A DNA stretch of 64,000 nucleotides from Nonomuraea harbinensis (lineage in GTDB: Bacteria; Actinomycetota; Actinomycetes; Streptosporangiales; Streptosporangiaceae). A model generated the notes under the pieces. The model made no database searches. It worked only from the letters and a program-made list of their open reading frames with translations, and was not told the DNA's origin. Location of the stretch: the NCBI RefSeq assembly GCF_019396385.1, contig NZ_JAHKRN010000026.1, forward strand, positions 1 through 64,000, written 5' to 3'. Within the stretch, counting starts at the first letter, position 1. The number at the start of each line of letters is the position of its first letter. Both the position numbers and the translations under genes were made by a program. This document shows, one piece after another, positions 39,763 to 48,857 of this stretch.

Positions 39763-42090
39763 ATGTCTCCCCCCAGCAGCGCCCGCCGGTTCCTGGCGGC
39801 CGCCTCCGCCGCCCTGCTCTCGCTGACCCTCGCCGCCCAGCCCGCCGAGGCGGGCCGCGACGGTCATGGCCGCCACGGCGGCGTCCAGCTCGAACGCCTC
39901 GACCGCGGCCTGGTCGCGGTCCCGACAGGTCAGGGCGTGTTCCTGAGCTGGCGGTTGCTCGGTGACGAGGTCACCGGGCACGGCCGGTGGGGCATGACCG
40001 GCACCGACTTCCGCGTCTACCGCGACGGCCGGCCGATCGCCACCGTCACCGACAGCACCAACTATCTCGACAGCGCGGGCACCGCCACGTCCTCCTACCG
40101 GATCGCCCCGATCGTCAAGGGGCGGGAGGGGCCACGCGGCCCTGCCGTGACGCCGTGGGTTGAATCGTTTCACGATCTTCCCTTGAAGAAGCCCGCCGAC
40201 GGCGTCACCCCGGCCGGCGAGGCGTACACCTACTCCGCCAACGACCTGAGCGTCGGCGACGTCGACGGGGACGGCCAGTACGAGTACGTCGTCAAGTGGG
40301 ACCCGTCCAACTCCAAGGACGTCTCGCAGCGCGGCTACACCGGCAACGCCTACATCGACGCCTACGAGCTCGACGGCACCCTGCTCTGGCGGCTCGACCT
40401 GGGCGTCAACATCCGCGCGGGGGCCCACTACACCCAGTTCCTGGTCTACGACTTCGACGGCGACGGCCGCTCGGAGGCCATGCTCAAGACCGCGCCCGGC
40501 ACGAAGGTCACCCGCTACGGCCGCGACGGCCGCGTGCTGTCCGAGCGCCACATCACGATGCCCAAGAAGGACGTGAAGGCCGGATACTCGCACGCCGACG
40601 ACTACCGCAAGAGCGCCGCCGGCTACTTCGACCACCTCGTCGAGATGTTCCAGGGCTGGCACGAGCACCCCGAGGTGGTGGCCGGACGCTGGCCCGCCAC
40701 GCTGGAGCAGGCGTTCGGCATCGAGCCCCGGCACGCCTACCCGCTCTCCCGCGAGTCGGCCGCCGACCTGGCGACCTACTTCGTGGACGTGTACGCGCCC
40801 GCCCGCAGTGGCAACAACCGGTTGCGGGAATTCGAGGGCTTCATTCTCACCGGCCCCGAATACCTCTCCGTCTTCGACGGCGCCACCGGCAGGGAACTGC
40901 AGACCATTCCCTACAAGCCCGGCCGCGGCGACGACGGCCTCCTGTGGGGCGACTACGCCATGGCCAGGGTCGAGCCGGGCAACCGCGTCGACCGCTTCCT
41001 GTCCGCCGTCGCCTACCTCGACGGCGAGCGCCCGTCGGCGGTCTTCGCCCGCGGCTACTACACCCGCTCCACGCTGGTCGCCTACGACTGGGACGGCAGG
41101 CGGCTCAAGGAGGCCTGGTACGTCGACAGCGGCCACGTGCCGATGGACAACCCGTTCAACGCCTCCCCGCACGGCGTCGACGGCACCGACCCCGAGTACG
41201 CCACCCTCACCACCCAGGGCTTCCACTCGCTGAGCGCCGCCGACGTGGACGGCGACGGCAAGCAGGAGATCGTGTACGGGGCCGCGACCATCGACCACGA
41301 CGGCGGCCTGCTGTACTCCTCGTTCGCCGAGGGCCCGCCCGGCAGCGCCGTCCCCGGTCAGAACGTGCGGCTCGGCCACGGCGACGCCATGCACGTCGCC
41401 GACCTCGACCCGGACCGCGAGGGCCTGGAGATCTGGACGGTGCACGAGGGCGGCCGGTGGGCCCCGTACGGCTGGGCCATGCGCGCCGCCGCCACCGGCG
41501 AGGTGCTGTTCGGCGGCTACAGCGGCGTCGACACCGGCCGCGGGATGGCCGGCGACATCGACCCCGCCGTCCGCGGCCTGGAGGCCTGGTCGTCGATGCC
41601 GCCCGACCAGGCCATCGACGCCGGCCTCTGGTCGGCCCGCGGCGACCACCTGGGCAGGAACGTGCCCGGCACCAACATGAGCATCCGCTGGGCGGCCGAC
41701 ATGACCACCCAGGTCGTCAACGGCACCGCCACCACCGTGCTGCAGACGCCGACCATCGACGACTGGAAGCGCGGCACCCTGCTCACCGCCGAGGGCACGC
41801 TCACCAACAACTGGACCAAGGGCAACCCCGGCCTGGTCGCCGACGTGCTCGGCGACTGGCGCGAGGAACTGCTGGTGCGCACCGCCGACAGCACCGCCGT
41901 ACGGATCTACCTGAGCACGGAGGTCACCGACCGCAAGCTGTACACGCTGATGCACGACCCGCAGTACCGCGTCGAGGTCGCGCGCCAGCAGACCACCTAC
42001 AACCAGCCCGCCTACCCGAGCTTCTACCTCGCCTCGGACATGGACTGGTCGAAGGTGCCGATCCCGCGCATCCGCACCCCGCGCAAGTAG
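39763..42090 (+). CDS. Secreted rhamnogalacturonan lyase, PL11 type
   Basis: A 775-residue exported enzyme that cleaves the rhamnogalacturonan-I backbone of pectin by beta-elimination. A signal peptide runs to about residue 30. A beta-rich N-terminal part (LSWRLLGDE, FRVYRDG) precedes an eight-bladed propeller with calcium-type loops DVDGDGQYEY, DFDGDGRSEA and DVDGDGKQEI, and the PL11-like stretch NIRAGAHYTQFLVYDFDG. Length matches bacterial PL11 enzymes without extra binding modules. ATG at 39763 is preferred from the promoter position. It is divergent from the pseudo-ATPase operon, whose binding protein may therefore see a pectin-derived sugar. Confidence 0.9.
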   Translation: MSPPSSARRFLAAASAALLSLTLAAQPAEAGRDGHGRHGGVQLERLDRGLVAVPTGQGVFLSWRLLGDEVTGHGRWGMTGTDFRVYRDGRPIATVTDSTNYLDSAGTATSSYRIAPIVKGREGPRGPAVTPWVESFHDLPLKKPADGVTPAGEAYTYSANDLSVGDVDGDGQYEYVVKWDPSNSKDVSQRGYTGNAYIDAYELDGTLLWRLDLGVNIRAGAHYTQFLVYDFDGDGRSEAMLKTAPGTKVTRYGRDGRVLSERHITMPKKDVKAGYSHADDYRKSAAGYFDHLVEMFQGWHEHPEVVAGRWPATLEQAFGIEPRHAYPLSRESAADLATYFVDVYAPARSGNNRLREFEGFILTGPEYLSVFDGATGRELQTIPYKPGRGDDGLLWGDYAMARVEPGNRVDRFLSAVAYLDGERPSAVFARGYYTRSTLVAYDWDGRRLKEAWYVDSGHVPMDNPFNASPHGVDGTDPEYATLTTQGFHSLSAADVDGDGKQEIVYGAATIDHDGGLLYSSFAEGPPGSAVPGQNVRLGHGDAMHVADLDPDREGLEIWTVHEGGRWAPYGWAMRAAATGEVLFGGYSGVDTGRGMAGDIDPAVRGLEAWSSMPPDQAIDAGLWSARGDHLGRNVPGTNMSIRWAADMTTQVVNGTATTVLQTPTIDDWKRGTLLTAEGTLTNNWTKGNPGLVADVLGDWREELLVRTADSTAVRIYLSTEVTDRKLYTLMHDPQYRVEVARQQTTYNQPAYPSFYLASDMDWSKVPIPRIRTPRK

Positions 42091-42139
42091 GGGAAGCGAC
42101 CCCTCCGCCGGCCTGGCGACGGCCGTCTGGGGGGTGACA

Positions 42140-44284
42140 TCAGCGGCCGGCCTCCTGCTCCGCCTCGCCCGCCCGGCTCTGGTACGCGATACCGGGCCGT
42201 GCCGGGACCAGGCGCAGGGTGCCGGCACGCCGGGCCGACCGGGTCCACACGGTTCCGGCGGGCAGGAGGTCTTCGAGGGCGGCGCGGTCGCGCAGCGGCG
42301 CGAACCGGACCACGGCGGTGGGCGCCGAACCGAGGTCCAGCAGGGGCAGGTCCTCGGCCGCGCAGAGCTGCCACATGGTCGCGTGCGCGTCGGCCCCGGC
42401 GGCCGCTATCAGCTCGGGCAGTTCCTCCTCGGGTAGGGCGGCCGCCTCCCCGTCCCGTTCGCGGGCGAACGGCGGTGGAGCGTACACCCCGTGCTCGGAC
42501 GCGTGCGCGTGCCAGACGGCGAGCAACTCGGTGGTCACGACGCGGGCGCACTCGGCGTGCTCGGCGGTCGAACCCGCCGCCAGGGCTCGCACCCGCGGCG
42601 CCATCGCCCGCTCCACCAGGTCGGCGAGACAGCGCTCGATCCGGGGGTCCGGCCGGGGCATGACCTGCGCCGAGGAGACGTGGTTCCGGATCACCGCGGA
42701 GACCTGTTCGAGCGCCGCGCCCATCCGGGCCGCCGCGTCGGCGGTGGCGGCCCGCGCCCCCGCCCGCGCCCAGTCCCCGGCGGCGGCGGTGGCGACGGCG
42801 AGCAGGTCGCCGACCGCCCGCTCCGCCGAATCCAGCCCGCGATCCCGGGCCCAGGCGCCGGCTCTGGACCGCCATGAGGCGCGCGCGGCCCCGAGCGCCA
42901 GGGTCAGCGCCGCGACGAGCAGCGGCGCCCAGATCGCCGGCGGCAGGGGCGCGGGAATCGCCCTGATGGTGATCACGGTCCCGCATACCACCCCGGCCGC
43001 CCCCGCCGTCGCGTTCGCGACGAGCGCGTCGGCCCGGGCGCCGAGCCGTCCGCCAGGACCACGCGTCACGGTGAGCGCCACCAGCAGGGTCCAGAGCGCC
43101 GCCATCAGCACCCCGCCGGCCGGGCCGAAGGGGGTGAACGTCGCGAGCGCGGCCGTCACCAGCCCGATGACCGGCAGCCACCTCTGCGGCTCCGGCATCG
43201 GCAGAGGACGGAGCAGCCGGGTCAGGAGCTCGTCGGGGCAGGCCCGGCGCAGGTCGGGGAGACGGGCTCCGCTGCCCGCCGGCGTCAGCGTCTCCTGCCA
43301 CCCGTCCAGGCCGCCGATGAGCACGGGCAGGGACGCTCCCGCCCGCAGCCCGCGGGTCAGGTAGCGGCTGATGGCGTCACGCGCCACCGCGGGCTCGAAC
43401 TCCTCGAAGCCGGGGAGGACGACGCCGGCCCGCTCGATCGACTCCTGCTGACGGCTGGTGAGGCCCGTGGTGGTGTGCGCGGCGGAGAGAAGGTCTTCGA
43501 GCCGCGCCCGCAGCGCTTTCAGGTGGCGGCCGGCGTCGGCCGCGACCGCCTCGGCGCCGGGGGCGCCGGTGAACAAGGAGGCGCCGTCGATCAGCTCGCC
43601 GGCCACCGCGGTGGCCTCGGCGACGGCGGTCCTGGCCTCGTCGGCGGCGACCGCCAGCGGCCCGCCGGAACGGAGCCGGATCGGCCGGCTCTGCCCGTGC
43701 TCCTCGCCGCCGGGGAGCTCCGGCGCCCGGCCTCTGCCCGGCGCCAGGATGCGGGCGGCGGCCGAGGCCATGGCCGGCTGGAGATCGCCCGCGTCGCCGC
43801 TCGGTCCCGCCAGCCGCAGGCCGGGGTTGGCGATCAGGTCCGGCGTCCGCCGGACGCGGCTGAGGGTCCCGTGGAAGACCTCCGGCTGGGACAGGACGTC
43901 GAGCAGCCGGAACAGCTCGGTCTCCGGCCCGTGACTCCGCTTCCTGCGCGTGGCGGGAGCCGCGGCGGCGAGCTCCCAGTCGATCCCGCACGGGTCCGGC
44001 ACCCAGATGATCCCCGCACCCTGAGCGAGGCTGCCCGGCGCCTCCAGTCTCGGGGGGTTGCCGTCGATCGGCCCGACCGCGACGCACAGCAGTTCGTCCG
44101 TGTACCCCGAGGACGTCAGCGTCTCGTACGCGCGCTGATGCGCCTTCAGCGCCCGGGCCTCGTCGACCAGCAGGAGCAGCCGGAGATCGGGCTGCTCCTC
44201 GTCCGACAGCAGCGCCCCGGCCCTGGCGACCGCCTCGTCGCCGGTGGTGGAGCGCAGGTCGAGCTGGATCACACAGCGGTTCAC
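42140..44284 (-). CDS. Orphan four-helix membrane protein of unknown function
   Basis: A 714-residue protein that I do not recognise. The N-terminal 110 residues look like a compact alpha/beta domain (CVIQLDLRSTTGDE, LRLLLLVDEARALKAHQRA). A largely helical soluble part follows to about 365. Four hydrophobic segments are clustered at about 369-386, 388-406, 423-441 and 450-467. The C-terminal 245 residues are again soluble and helical. GTG at 44284 has GGAGGAGG at ideal distance. It is alone on its strand, convergent with the lyase gene 49 bases away. No catalytic motif was seen. Confidence 0.75.
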   Translation of the reverse strand: MNRCVIQLDLRSTTGDEAVARAGALLSDEEQPDLRLLLLVDEARALKAHQRAYETLTSSGYTDELLCVAVGPIDGNPPRLEAPGSLAQGAGIIWVPDPCGIDWELAAAAPATRRKRSHGPETELFRLLDVLSQPEVFHGTLSRVRRTPDLIANPGLRLAGPSGDAGDLQPAMASAAARILAPGRGRAPELPGGEEHGQSRPIRLRSGGPLAVAADEARTAVAEATAVAGELIDGASLFTGAPGAEAVAADAGRHLKALRARLEDLLSAAHTTTGLTSRQQESIERAGVVLPGFEEFEPAVARDAISRYLTRGLRAGASLPVLIGGLDGWQETLTPAGSGARLPDLRRACPDELLTRLLRPLPMPEPQRWLPVIGLVTAALATFTPFGPAGGVLMAALWTLLVALTVTRGPGGRLGARADALVANATAGAAGVVCGTVITIRAIPAPLPPAIWAPLLVAALTLALGAARASWRSRAGAWARDRGLDSAERAVGDLLAVATAAAGDWARAGARAATADAAARMGAALEQVSAVIRNHVSSAQVMPRPDPRIERCLADLVERAMAPRVRALAAGSTAEHAECARVVTTELLAVWHAHASEHGVYAPPPFARERDGEAAALPEEELPELIAAAGADAHATMWQLCAAEDLPLLDLGSAPTAVVRFAPLRDRAALEDLLPAGTVWTRSARRAGTLRLVPARPGIAYQSRAGEAEQEAGR

Positions 44285-44851
44285 GAGCCTCCTCCCGGGC
44301 GGCGGCACGCCCCGTAGAGAAGATGGGCGATCGTCGGCGCCAGGGCCACGCGTCCGCGGGATGCGCGACAGGTCCTGTGTCGCACGCCTGCATTCATAGA
44401 GGAATTCCTCAGGTGAATCCCCGGCACGTGGAATGTCGGGGGATGGTCATCCGGCCGCGAGTAAGAGACGCCCTCGCCTCTGTACGGGTTCTCGCACTGG
44501 CCAGTTTCGGACACTTCCAGGCGGAAAGTTGTCGTTTTGTGACCATCCGATTTATCGTGATTGTGGCAAATGCTTGATATATCCGAATTGTGTCAAGGCT
44601 GGACGTGAAGGGCGCGCGCGAGATACGGCGCCCCACATCGCTGGATCTCCATCCAGGATGGGAAATAGCGGATATCGGCCAGATATGTGCCACGCCGTAG
44701 CGGTGACCGTCCCCGAATATGAGCGACGCCGACTCAGGTGACGCCATCCCCATGTATTGCCGCCGGCGGATCCGAGAGCGAGGGGGCTGGCGAAACTCGC
44801 CGACGGCGGGGCTGCCCCTGGAGAAGCACGCAGCAGCATGCGTGACACCGA
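44285..44851. other. 567-base gene-free region
   Basis: No frame here has a ribosome site or protein-like composition. The middle (about 44530-44720) is the most AT-rich stretch of the window's right half. On the minus strand it contains a TTGACA near 44598-44593, which may belong to the promoter of the orphan membrane protein. No clear -10 box at standard spacing was found. Confidence 0.4.
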
Positions 44852-45456
44852 TTACGGGAGCATGGCGAGTTGCCGGCCCTGGGCGACGAGAATGCCTTTG
44901 GTGTCCCAGATCTCGAAGTCTTCTTCGTGGTATCCGTTGATCAGGTGACGCGTGGTGGCGCGACAGGCGAGCCAGCCAGGAGCGGGCCGGGCCCGTAGAT
45001 GCGCGGTCAACTCGAGCGTGGCGGAAGCGAACTCGCCGACGGCCAGCACGGCCGGAGGTGCGGCATCCAGCAGCAACGGCAACGCGTCTGGATCGGCGTG
45101 GCGGCCGTCCCGGAAGCGCATCCAGAACTCTATTCCGGCATGCTCGGCGGGCTTCCCCGCCACCAGTCGGGCACCTCGGCGAACCGGAACTCCACACGTT
45201 CGGTGTTGCTGACACCGTCCAGCGACTTGCCGCCGAGCGGATCGACGCAGTCATCCGGGTCCGGGAGCACCGGCGGCTCGCCGGTGACGAGCGTACGCCC
45301 GTCGGCCTGGTCGAGGGTGCCGAAGGTGGCCGTCGCCCGCAGTCGTTCCTTACCCTCCTGCGACAGCACGACCTGGCCCGTGGCGGCACGCCGCCCGGTC
45401 CGGATGATCTCGGTGCGGGAATCGACATCGAACGCGGACAGGGATGGTGCTGTCAT
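44852..45456 (-). pseudogene. Frameshifted acyl-CoA thioesterase-like (double hot-dog) gene
   Basis: The first part starts at ATG 45456 after GGAGGAGACG and encodes a thioesterase-like N-terminal half (MTAPSLSAFDVDSRTE, DGVSNTERVEFRFAEVPDWW) that stops at 45130 shortly after. The C-terminal half continues in another frame from about 45160 (KPAEHAGIEFWMRFRDGR, TRHLINGYHEEDFEIWDTKG, LVAQGRQLA). Adding one G to the four-G run at 45155-45158 restores a single continuous protein of about 200 residues. It is a one-base deletion in a homopolymer: a recent pseudogene or a sequencing error. Confidence 0.82.
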
Positions 45457-45623
45457 CGTCTCCTCCGGGGTCATGCGGTGCGCCGGGTCATCGCGAGCGG
45501 TAGTGATCGCTCCCTCGGCCATCTTCATGCGCACTCCCCGCACGGTCGATGACCTGGCAGGTAAAGCGCCCTCAGGTGAAATGACCACCGACCCCGGCAT
45601 GGGCGGAGTCCGGAAGTGACAGG

Positions 45624-46415
45624 TCAGAGCTTCAGTTCGAGCTGGATCCAGTAGACGCTGGAGATGTACTGGGAGAAGTCCGCGACGATCTCGGCCGCGT
45701 ACGCCTCCTGACCGCGGAGCCGCACCTGCAGCGGCCGTCCCTCGTAGGACGCCGAGACGCGGTAACGGGCGATGGGGACGTCCACCAGACCGGACCCGTC
45801 AGGGGTGCGGACCGCCCTGCGGGTGATGACCTGACCCTGCGAGCCGTCCAGCAGCGTGCTCTCGGGCGTGAGCGTGAGCTCGACCCTCTCGTCCTCCAGG
45901 AACGCTTCCGGATTCCGCGGGTCGGTCATGTCCAGGTGGAACAGCACCGACCCGCCGTAGTGGCCCAGGCCGTCGGCCTTCTCGCCGGTGAGCTTCCAGG
46001 TGAAGTCCCTGATCGCGCCGGTCGGGCCGGCGAACGAGGAGTCGTCGTCCGGCGACAGGTCGACCTGGTACGAGGCGCCGTTGTGCTCGACCGTCATCGA
46101 GGCCGTCACGTGGAACGTGGCCGCGATGTCGGTCTCGACCCGGTAGCGGCCGTCGGCGTCGGTCGACACGATGAGGTTGCTGTTGTAGAGCAACTGGTTG
46201 TCGGCCACGATCTTGGCGCCCTGGACCGGCCTGCCGTCGGCGCCCACGACCCTGCCCTTGAGCACACCCGGCTCGACGCCCATGCGATCCCCCTCTTCCC
46301 GCGCGGTCTCGACCGGCTCTCCCGCCCGCGTGTCCGCGGTCGTCGGGGCCATGGGTGTGATCACGCAGCCGCTCAGGCACACCAGCAGAGCGCCCGCCGG
46401 CACCAATCTCCTCAT
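45624..46415 (-). CDS. Lipoprotein with carboxypeptidase-regulatory-like domain
   Basis: A 263-residue exported lipoprotein with lipobox LSGC near residue 17. A polar spacer follows, then a beta-sandwich of the carboxypeptidase regulatory-like type (LKGRVVGADGRPVQGAKIV, STDADGRYRVETD), then a second beta-rich half without a recognised family. It may bind wall or carbohydrate. It starts 12 bases downstream of the fusion aminotransferase gene and could be cotranscribed with it. Confidence 0.7.
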   Translation of the reverse strand: MRRLVPAGALLVCLSGCVITPMAPTTADTRAGEPVETAREEGDRMGVEPGVLKGRVVGADGRPVQGAKIVADNQLLYNSNLIVSTDADGRYRVETDIAATFHVTASMTVEHNGASYQVDLSPDDDSSFAGPTGAIRDFTWKLTGEKADGLGHYGGSVLFHLDMTDPRNPEAFLEDERVELTLTPESTLLDGSQGQVITRRAVRTPDGSGLVDVPIARYRVSASYEGRPLQVRLRGQEAYAAEIVADFSQYISSVYWIQLELKL

Positions 46416-46426
46416 GGCGGGCCAAC

Positions 46427-48805
46427 CTAGATCATCTGACTTGCAACCGACTTGGAACTCACCTCCAGAGCCACGCACCCGGCGGGCAGCGCGAACCAGC
46501 GCAGCCGCTCCGCGCCTCTGGGCAGCCGCGCCTGGCTCGCGTCCGGCTCGTCCGGAAGGGCCGCGAGCAGCTCGCGCGCCCGCGCCAGGTAGCCGGCCAG
46601 CGCGTCCTCCCCGGCCCGCGCACCCGGGACCGGCCGCTCGCCGGAGTGGAACAGCAGGTCGGACAGGCTGACGGCGGGCTCGGCCGCCTCGCGGTGCCGC
46701 CACAGCCCGGTACGGAGGTCGAACCGGTAGTGGGGGAGCAGGCGCCGGCCCCGGGAGGCGACCAGGTCGACGGCGTCGACGACGTAGTCCGCCACGGTGT
46801 CGGACATGAAATAGGCGAAGGTGACCCGCGCCCAGCCGGGCTTGACCCCTTCGTACCCGTACCCGATCTGGTCGCGCAGCTCCGCCGACCGGCCGGCGCC
46901 GATGCCCAGCAGCCGGTGCCCGTACGGGCCCGCGCAGGAGCAGCCGCCGCGCGCCTGGACGCCGAACAGGTCGTTCAGCACGGCGACCACGAAGTTGTGG
47001 TGCAGGTAGAGCCCGTCTCCCGCGCGGACGCGCAGCGAGAAGATCGGCAGCCTCCGCGCGGGCCCGTCGCCGAGGATCTCGATGTCCGGGTTGCGCCGCC
47101 ACCGCTCCAGCGCCCGCTCCCGGAGGCGCTCCTCGCGCTCCTGGATGAGGCCGGTGCCCACGGCCTCCTTGAGCGCGAAGACCAGCCCGGCGCGGATCGA
47201 CTCGACGATCCCCGGCGTGCCGCCCTCCTCCCTGGCGACCGGATCGTCCAGGTAACGGTGCTCGCCGGGGCTCACGTAGCGCACGGTGCCGCCGCCCGGC
47301 GTGGTCGGCACCCGGTTGCGCACCAGGTCCCGCCGGACGACCAGCACCCCCGGCGTCTGCGGGCCGCCGGGGAACTTGTGCGGCGACAGGAAGATCGCGT
47401 CCTTGTGGTCGGCCCGCCCCGGCGCGCTCGCCGCCATCCGGATCGGCACGTACGGCCCGGCCGCGGCGTAGTCCCAGAACGACAGCGCGCCGAACTCGTG
47501 CAGCAGCGCGGAGACCGGTTCGGTGTCGGACAGGATGCCGGTCACGTTGGAGGCGGCCGAGAAGCTGCCGATGAGCAGCGGCCGGTCCGCGTGCCGCACC
47601 AGCTGGGCGCGGAGCTCGCCGAGATCGATGCGGCCGTCGTGGTCCTGGCCGATGGCGACGGTCTCGGCCCCGGACTCGCGCCAGGGCAGCTCGTTGGAGT
47701 GGTGCTCGTACGGCCCGACGAACACCACCGGCCGGCCGCCCGCGCGGGTGGCGCGATCGCGCAGCTCCAGGATGGCGACGAGCTTGTTGGCGGCCGCGGT
47801 CGCGCCGGATCCGCAGAACAGGACCACGTCGTCCGGGCCGGCGCCCACGGCGTCGTGGATGATCCGCCGGGCCTCCTCCCGCAGCCGGGTGGTCTGCAGG
47901 CCGGTGCCGGAGCTCTCGGTGTGCGTGTTGGCGTAACGCGGCAGCACCCGGGCCCTGATGAAGTCCTCGATGAAGCCCAGGGACCGCCCGGAGGCGGTGT
48001 AGTCGGCGTAGGTGATGCGGCGCGGCCCGTACGGGCCGTCGAGGACCTCGTCCTCGCCGATGACGCCGCTGCGGATGCGCTCCAGCAGTCCCGGGTCCAC
48101 GGCGGTTCCCGTGGCCTGGCCGCCGGTGCGGGCGGCCCGGGTCTCGACCCACGTCGTGCGGCAGGCGGCCACCAGAGTGCCGTCCGGCTCGTACAGCCCG
48201 GCGGAGGCGAACAGCTTGCGGCGCTCCCTGCCGTCGCGGCGGGCGACGACCACGTACGTGACGCCGGCCCTGACCGGGCGGCGCAGCCGCGCGGTCATCC
48301 TGCCGAGCAGCGCGGCGCCGCCCGGCGCGAGATGCGTCCAGCCGGTGGGGCAGTCGAGCGCCGCCCACACCGACGCGGGCGGCAGAACCTCCTGCCCGCC
48401 GGTCAGCTCCGGGTCGGCGAACCAGGTCGCGGCGAAGACCTCCGGGTCGGCCGTCGGGCCCGGATGGACGCGCAGCCCGTCCTCGCGCGGGCCGCACACG
48501 AAGCAGCCGGGGAACGGGTGGCTCCGATGGCCGGGGAAGCGCCGCTCGGCCTCCGCCGCGGCGCGCAGGGACACGGCGGGCGGCGGCACCGGGTCCCCGG
48601 CGGCGGGTCTGGCCTCGGCCAGCAGCCGATCTCCCGCGAAGAGCCCGAGCCCGTCCGGCGCGTGCGCCACCCGTAACGGCGTGTCGACCGGCGCCGGGGC
48701 GCGCAGCGTCACCTCCACCGGCCCCGCCGCGCCCAGCTCGCCCGCCAGCAGGCCGGAGAGCCATCCGCCGTTCACCACCCCCGGAGGACCACAGAACCGG
48801 CTCAT
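46427..48805 (-). CDS. Hot-dog thioesterase-like domain fused to class V aminotransferase
   Basis: A 792-residue protein of unusual architecture. Residues about 1-225 form a hot-dog thioesterase-like unit (RFCGPPGVVNGGWLSGLLAG, HPFPGCFVCGPREDGLRV). Residues about 240-720 are a PLP enzyme of the cysteine-desulfurase/class V fold, with the PLP lysine in LSPHKFPGG (about Lys477) and a reactive Cys in RGGCSCAGPYGH. A short C-terminal tail is unassigned. MSRFCGPPG at 48805 is chosen, and ATG at 48832 is also possible. Neither has a ribosome site. It lies 53 bases after the FAD enzyme of the type III PKS locus and may belong to it. Confidence 0.78.
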   Translation of the reverse strand: MSRFCGPPGVVNGGWLSGLLAGELGAAGPVEVTLRAPAPVDTPLRVAHAPDGLGLFAGDRLLAEARPAAGDPVPPPAVSLRAAAEAERRFPGHRSHPFPGCFVCGPREDGLRVHPGPTADPEVFAATWFADPELTGGQEVLPPASVWAALDCPTGWTHLAPGGAALLGRMTARLRRPVRAGVTYVVVARRDGRERRKLFASAGLYEPDGTLVAACRTTWVETRAARTGGQATGTAVDPGLLERIRSGVIGEDEVLDGPYGPRRITYADYTASGRSLGFIEDFIRARVLPRYANTHTESSGTGLQTTRLREEARRIIHDAVGAGPDDVVLFCGSGATAAANKLVAILELRDRATRAGGRPVVFVGPYEHHSNELPWRESGAETVAIGQDHDGRIDLGELRAQLVRHADRPLLIGSFSAASNVTGILSDTEPVSALLHEFGALSFWDYAAAGPYVPIRMAASAPGRADHKDAIFLSPHKFPGGPQTPGVLVVRRDLVRNRVPTTPGGGTVRYVSPGEHRYLDDPVAREEGGTPGIVESIRAGLVFALKEAVGTGLIQEREERLRERALERWRRNPDIEILGDGPARRLPIFSLRVRAGDGLYLHHNFVVAVLNDLFGVQARGGCSCAGPYGHRLLGIGAGRSAELRDQIGYGYEGVKPGWARVTFAYFMSDTVADYVVDAVDLVASRGRRLLPHYRFDLRTGLWRHREAAEPAVSLSDLLFHSGERPVPGARAGEDALAGYLARARELLAALPDEPDASQARLPRGAERLRWFALPAGCVALEVSSKSVASQMI

Positions 48806-48857
48806 AACGCTAAAAGTGCATATATCGGCCATAAGGGCAGGGTGGACCGACCCGGTT

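Noticed and set aside
44323..44577. An 84-codon plus-strand frame in the gene-free region
   Set aside because: No ribosome site, no known motif, and the frame crosses an AT-rich promoter-like stretch.
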